NCBI GenBank assembly: GCA_020216745.1
Contig: JAIWNQ010000210.1
Span: 1 to 10,000 of the forward strand
Origin: Candidatus Hydrogenedens sp.
GTDB taxonomy: Bacteria > Hydrogenedentota > Hydrogenedentia > Hydrogenedentales > Hydrogenedentaceae
DNA: 10,000 nt
Direction of reading: 5' to 3'
Shown here piece by piece: positions 6,278-10,000 of this stretch (the first letter of the stretch is position 1; each line of letters starts with the position of its first letter). The translations under genes and the position numbers were made by a program. Below the pieces are notes generated by a model. The model did no database searches. It was not told the origin of the DNA and saw only the letters and a program-made list of their open reading frames with translations.

Positions 6278-9200
6278 ATGTCTCAGCTGTTAAAGTTATG
6301 TTTGTTAACTATTATTTTTGTTATTCTTTCTTTTTCCGCATTTACTCAGGGGCAAAATGAAGCTGACCCCCAAGCAATAGCTCAATTATTAAGTTCCTAT
6401 AGAAGTCAGGGGGCACCAAGTTTACCTGTTGTTTATAAGAATAGTGCGGGGTATGTTCGATTCCTATCTGCACCTGAAGGTGGATACTTTGCAATGCCTG
6501 GAACGGGGCAAAAATCTCTTGATATTGTAAAATCTCTAAAAGATTACCTAAATGCGAATGCCAATGCATTTACAAATGCAGATAGTAAAATCGGATTTGA
6601 AGCAACAACGGAAAGAGAAAATGGAGATTTTTTTATACTCCGATTTGAACAGACTTATGGCTCCTTGCCTGTATTTGGTTCAGGGGTAGCAATACGCACC
6701 ACGAAAGATGGAAAAATTTTAGCATTATCTTGTGAGGTAGCGAGAGACCTTTCATTACTTAACACTATAAATTTATCAGAAGATTTTCCAATCGATACAG
6801 AAACTGCACAACAATTAGCGATTACACAGATTATCAACACGAATAAAGGTTTAAAACCAGCAGATATAAAAGTTCTTGATACACCTTATACTACAGTTTA
6901 TGAACCAGCCTTGTTAAAAATGCCTGGTGCTCCTACTGTAGTTTACGTTATTTCATTAGGCAAAGAAAACACTAATAAACAATACCGTGTTTTGGTGGAT
7001 GCTTTTACAGGGGAGATTCGTCTAAATTATCGTCTTTGCGATTCAGTCATTGACCGCGAAATTTATGATGCAAACGGTTCATATAATATCCCTAACACTG
7101 TTGCAAGGAAAGAAGGTGATAATCCTACGGGTATTGCCGATGTTGACGACACCTTTGATTATTTAGGGGATGCATATAACTTTTTTGCAGTCAATCATAA
7201 AAGGGATAGTTATGATGATAAAGGTGCAGCATTAAGAGCGGTGGTCCGCATCCCAATTCTCAATGCTTTCTGGGACCCTACTACGAAATTTTTCTGGTTT
7301 GGAACAGGTTTTGCAGTGGATGATGTGGTTGCCCATGAATATACACATCCAGTTATTGAAAAAGAATCGGGATTGATATATTTTGGCGAACCTGGTGCAA
7401 TAACAGAAAGTTTATGCGACGTATGGGGTGAGTATGTTGACTTAACAAACGAGAAGGGAACCGATACAGACAATGTTCGTTGGCTTGTAGGAGAAGATTT
7501 GCCCGCTGGTGTCCCCTGGGAGAACTCATCTGGGACTGCGGTAAGAAATATGAAAGACCCTACAGCATCAAACCAACCCGATAGATATACAAGTCCATTA
7601 TTTATTAAAAGTACAACAAGTATTGAAGATAATGGAGGTGTGCACACAAATAGTGGGGTAGGTAATAAATTAACATACCTTCTTACTGATGGGGATACGT
7701 TCAATGGGGAGCAGGTAAAAGGCTTTGGCATTATTAGAACAGCAAAGTTATATTATGGGGCATTAGAACTTTTGCCTCCTGTTGCTGACTATTCGATGTT
7801 TGCTTTGGCTCTCAATGCTTCTGCAGTAGCACAAGGATTATCCTTAGAAGACCGTTACAATCTAAGTAGGGCTATGAAAGCGGTAGAGATTTTGCCATCA
7901 GAAGCGTTTGAATTGGGTGCACGTGATTTTCGTGCAACCTCCATAACTTTAGATGATGACTCACCTGCCATTATGTTAACATGGACACCTCCGAATACAT
8001 TAGATTATCGGCAAGTTATATTGGTGAAAAAAGCAGGTAGCTATCCAACCAGTGCCCTTGATGGAAGTCAGCTGTTTTCAGGGAAAGGAGACCGTTTTCT
8101 GGATGTAAACGTGTCTGCTGGTATTGAATACTTCTATGCTCTATTTGTTGACATGGAAAATTTGCCACCGATGGAATTGTATGATAGTGCTGTTGCGGGA
8201 GAAGTATCACCATCTACGTTGACCCAAGAATTTCTACCAGATTTTGACCCACGAAAACCCGTAACAGAACCTATTTTCTACAGTCAAATATGTTTTATTC
8301 CAACAGGAGCCCCTGTTAATCCGTTGGACGGGAACAAATATTTTGGTGGTTATTCCAATTACGATGCTACGTTTACTCCAGAAGTCTTCTCATTTCCAGT
8401 GAAACGAGAGGATGCTACTGGGAGTTCATATACAATACCCCTTTCCACAGATGGACTTGTTAGCTTCAATCTTGATGTTCCATTCCCATTTTTCGGGAAG
8501 AAATATGGAATAATCTATTTAGGAGCAAATGGGTATATAGCTTTTGAACCCATTCCATTGGAATCTACAAAGAACCTTCCAAGTTTAGCAAGCCATTTTG
8601 CAATCCCCAGAATTTCATTCCTGTTTAGCGATTTAGCACCTGATACAGCAGGGGAAATCTGGACACGTCAGCTTGAAGATAGATTTGTTATCACATTCGA
8701 AAATATTCCTAAAAATGTGATGGAAGGCATCCCTAACCCATTGTCTGGAGCAAATCCTGGCTCTTCTGTACAGGTTGAACTTTTCTTTAGCGGTCATATC
8801 CGCATTACCTATCTACAATTGGATACAAATTATTGTGTTGTAGGTCTTTCAGATGGTAGAGGTGTTCCTCCTGACCCATATCAGGTATTCCCAGACGACA
8901 TCCCATATAGCATAAATCGATATACTGATTTTCCTGCTCTACCTTCACAACCAACAAAACTAAACTTTCAGCCTTCACCTATATATAAGGTATTTCCAAA
9001 CCAAACAATTTCATTTGATGTCGTTTCACAGTATTATGGCGAAACTGTGCCAATATTATGGGCAGAATGGCTCCTTGACGGTGTCCCACCTTTTGCAAAT
9101 GTAGGTAAAGGTAAGGGTAAATTTTCATGGACGCCCTCCCAAGAAATTGAAGGAATGTATTATGTAAGAGTTATTGCCCGACAGGATATGGATTATACAT

Positions 9201-9994
9201 ATCAAGACATACCGATTATAGTTAAACCAGTAATAATCCCACCTCAGGCAATAAACTTACGGATTTCATCTCAATCCCCTGCGGAAGATACTACTGCTTC
9301 GCGAGTAGTCTCAGCGGGTAGACCATTGGTAGCAAGTTACGATTATGTACATCCATTGATGGTGAAATACCCGACGCAGTATATGGAGGGTCCAAGCATC
9401 CTATACTGGTTCCGAAACCACGAAACAGTACCAGCCCTTACAAATTACAGAACAGTGCCTCCTAATGTAACCAAAGGAGGGGATATCTGGTATTTCAGGG
9501 TCATACCGATTACCATCAGCGGGATTGTGGGGGAAGAAGCCATGTCCCCTATTATTTATGTGGCAGGGCAACCACAGATTTCAAGTGTCTACCCAAATAA
9601 AGGAAAAACGACGGGTGGAGAGATAGTTCGGATACGTGGAGAGAAATTTACTGGATTATTAGAAGTAAAATTTGGCGGTGTTCCTGTTCCCAGTTTTAAA
9701 CTTGTCAATGAATCAGAAATTGAAGTGACTACGCCACAGCACTTACCAGGGTTAGTTGATATTTATGTTCAAACAGTGGGTGGATTCTCTACCTTATCAC
9801 AAGCCTTTGAGTATTATGAGGAGACCCAACAAGCACCTAAAGAAGAAACCCCTAAAAAGAAATTTATTATTTCTTGTGGAAACAATTCATCCAAGGGAAG
9901 TAGTTACATCGCTGATGGATTCTTTTTCTCTCTTGTCTTTTTAATGTTATCTATTCGGAATATAAAAAACCAACGCGAAACAAGTAATAAGTAA
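6278..9994 (+). CDS. Secreted M4 (thermolysin-type) metalloprotease with beta-sandwich, IPT/TIG and C-terminal sorting tail
   Basis: This is a 1238-residue exported zinc endopeptidase precursor. Residues 1-24 form a signal peptide (K6, then a hydrophobic core, cleavage near A21-Q24). Residues about 55-260 are a FTP/PepSY-type inhibitory propeptide. The M4 catalytic domain (about 265-548) has NAFW, the zinc/catalytic motif HEYTH (H353, E354, H357), GLIY with the Tyr equivalent to thermolysin Tyr157, third ligand E377 in GAITESLCD, and the catalytic His block DNGGVHTNSG (H456). All key residues are present, so activity is expected. After it come an FN3-like module (about 552-645), a beta-sandwich with FPFFGKKYGIIYLGANGYIAF (about 738-758), an Ig-like module with KGKFSWTPS (about 945-952) and an IPT/TIG domain (about 1098-1180). 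A Pro/Lys/Glu linker precedes C1200, G1201, a membrane segment (about 1211-1226) and a basic tail. It is probably anchored at or released from the cell surface. The middle modules are assigned by pattern only. Confidence 0.93.
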   Translation: MSQLLKLCLLTIIFVILSFSAFTQGQNEADPQAIAQLLSSYRSQGAPSLPVVYKNSAGYVRFLSAPEGGYFAMPGTGQKSLDIVKSLKDYLNANANAFTNADSKIGFEATTERENGDFFILRFEQTYGSLPVFGSGVAIRTTKDGKILALSCEVARDLSLLNTINLSEDFPIDTETAQQLAITQIINTNKGLKPADIKVLDTPYTTVYEPALLKMPGAPTVVYVISLGKENTNKQYRVLVDAFTGEIRLNYRLCDSVIDREIYDANGSYNIPNTVARKEGDNPTGIADVDDTFDYLGDAYNFFAVNHKRDSYDDKGAALRAVVRIPILNAFWDPTTKFFWFGTGFAVDDVVAHEYTHPVIEKESGLIYFGEPGAITESLCDVWGEYVDLTNEKGTDTDNVRWLVGEDLPAGVPWENSSGTAVRNMKDPTASNQPDRYTSPLFIKSTTSIEDNGGVHTNSGVGNKLTYLLTDGDTFNGEQVKGFGIIRTAKLYYGALELLPPVADYSMFALALNASAVAQGLSLEDRYNLSRAMKAVEILPSEAFELGARDFRATSITLDDDSPAIMLTWTPPNTLDYRQVILVKKAGSYPTSALDGSQLFSGKGDRFLDVNVSAGIEYFYALFVDMENLPPMELYDSAVAGEVSPSTLTQEFLPDFDPRKPVTEPIFYSQICFIPTGAPVNPLDGNKYFGGYSNYDATFTPEVFSFPVKREDATGSSYTIPLSTDGLVSFNLDVPFPFFGKKYGIIYLGANGYIAFEPIPLESTKNLPSLASHFAIPRISFLFSDLAPDTAGEIWTRQLEDRFVITFENIPKNVMEGIPNPLSGANPGSSVQVELFFSGHIRITYLQLDTNYCVVGLSDGRGVPPDPYQVFPDDIPYSINRYTDFPALPSQPTKLNFQPSPIYKVFPNQTISFDVVSQYYGETVPILWAEWLLDGVPPFANVGKGKGKFSWTPSQEIEGMYYVRVIARQDMDYTYQDIPIIVKPVIIPPQAINLRISSQSPAEDTTASRVVSAGRPLVASYDYVHPLMVKYPTQYMEGPSILYWFRNHETVPALTNYRTVPPNVTKGGDIWYFRVIPITISGIVGEEAMSPIIYVAGQPQISSVYPNKGKTTGGEIVRIRGEKFTGLLEVKFGGVPVPSFKLVNESEIEVTTPQHLPGLVDIYVQTVGGFSTLSQAFEYYEETQQAPKEETPKKKFIISCGNNSSKGSSYIADGFFFSLVFLMLSIRNIKNQRETSNK

Positions 9995-10000
9995 GACAAT

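Noticed and set aside
7210..7731. Long open frame (173 codons) on the minus strand within the protease gene
   Set aside because: It lies opposite the conserved M4 catalytic domain, including HEYTH and the catalytic His block, and its translation has no recognisable motif. It is an antisense shadow.

Overview
The window comes from a low-GC bacterial chromosome (AT-rich throughout, intergenic stretches extremely so) of a Gram-negative-type or otherwise deep-branching bacterium. The genes are housekeeping or general signalling and secretion genes, and no phage, transposon, CRISPR array, tRNA or rRNA is visible. Three points argue against an ordinary Firmicute despite the AT-richness: an adenylosuccinate lyase that reads like the animal-type enzyme, a receiver-phosphatase-STAS fusion, and a large secreted M4 protease ending in a Cys/transmembrane/basic sorting tail. 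A PVC- or Hydrogenedentes-like lineage is possible, but this is a low-confidence inference from protein style only.

Layout: 2-466 (+) is the 3' end of purB. Positions 467-780 are an AT-rich intergenic stretch with three consensus DnaA boxes in one orientation and a 14-bp direct repeat. 781-1317 (+) is rsmD. 1318-1453 is the nrdR promoter region, with a close match to a NrdR box. 1454-1945 (+) is nrdR. 1946-2108 holds a perfect 13-bp GC-rich inverted repeat. 2109-4160 (+) is a DUF255/YyaL-type thioredoxin-fold protein. 4169-5956 (-) is a response regulator fused to a PP2C (RsbU/SpoIIE-type) phosphatase and a STAS domain, converging on the DUF255 gene with only 8 bp between stops. 5957-6277 is a divergent promoter region with two back-to-back TTGACA hexamers. 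6278-9994 (+) is a 1238-residue secreted M4 metalloprotease with a FTP/PepSY-type propeptide, several beta-sandwich modules, an IPT/TIG domain and a C-terminal membrane-sorting tail.

The genes do not form one pathway. purB (purine synthesis), rsmD (16S rRNA methylation) and nrdR (control of ribonucleotide reductase) are separate housekeeping units, each apparently with its own promoter. The phosphatase and the protease are divergently transcribed from one intergenic region and might be co-controlled, which is inference. No clearly new multi-gene system was found. The points most worth checking are the DnaA-box cluster, the NrdR autoregulatory site, the phosphatase-STAS fusion, the sorting tail of the protease and the hairpin upstream of the DUF255 gene.
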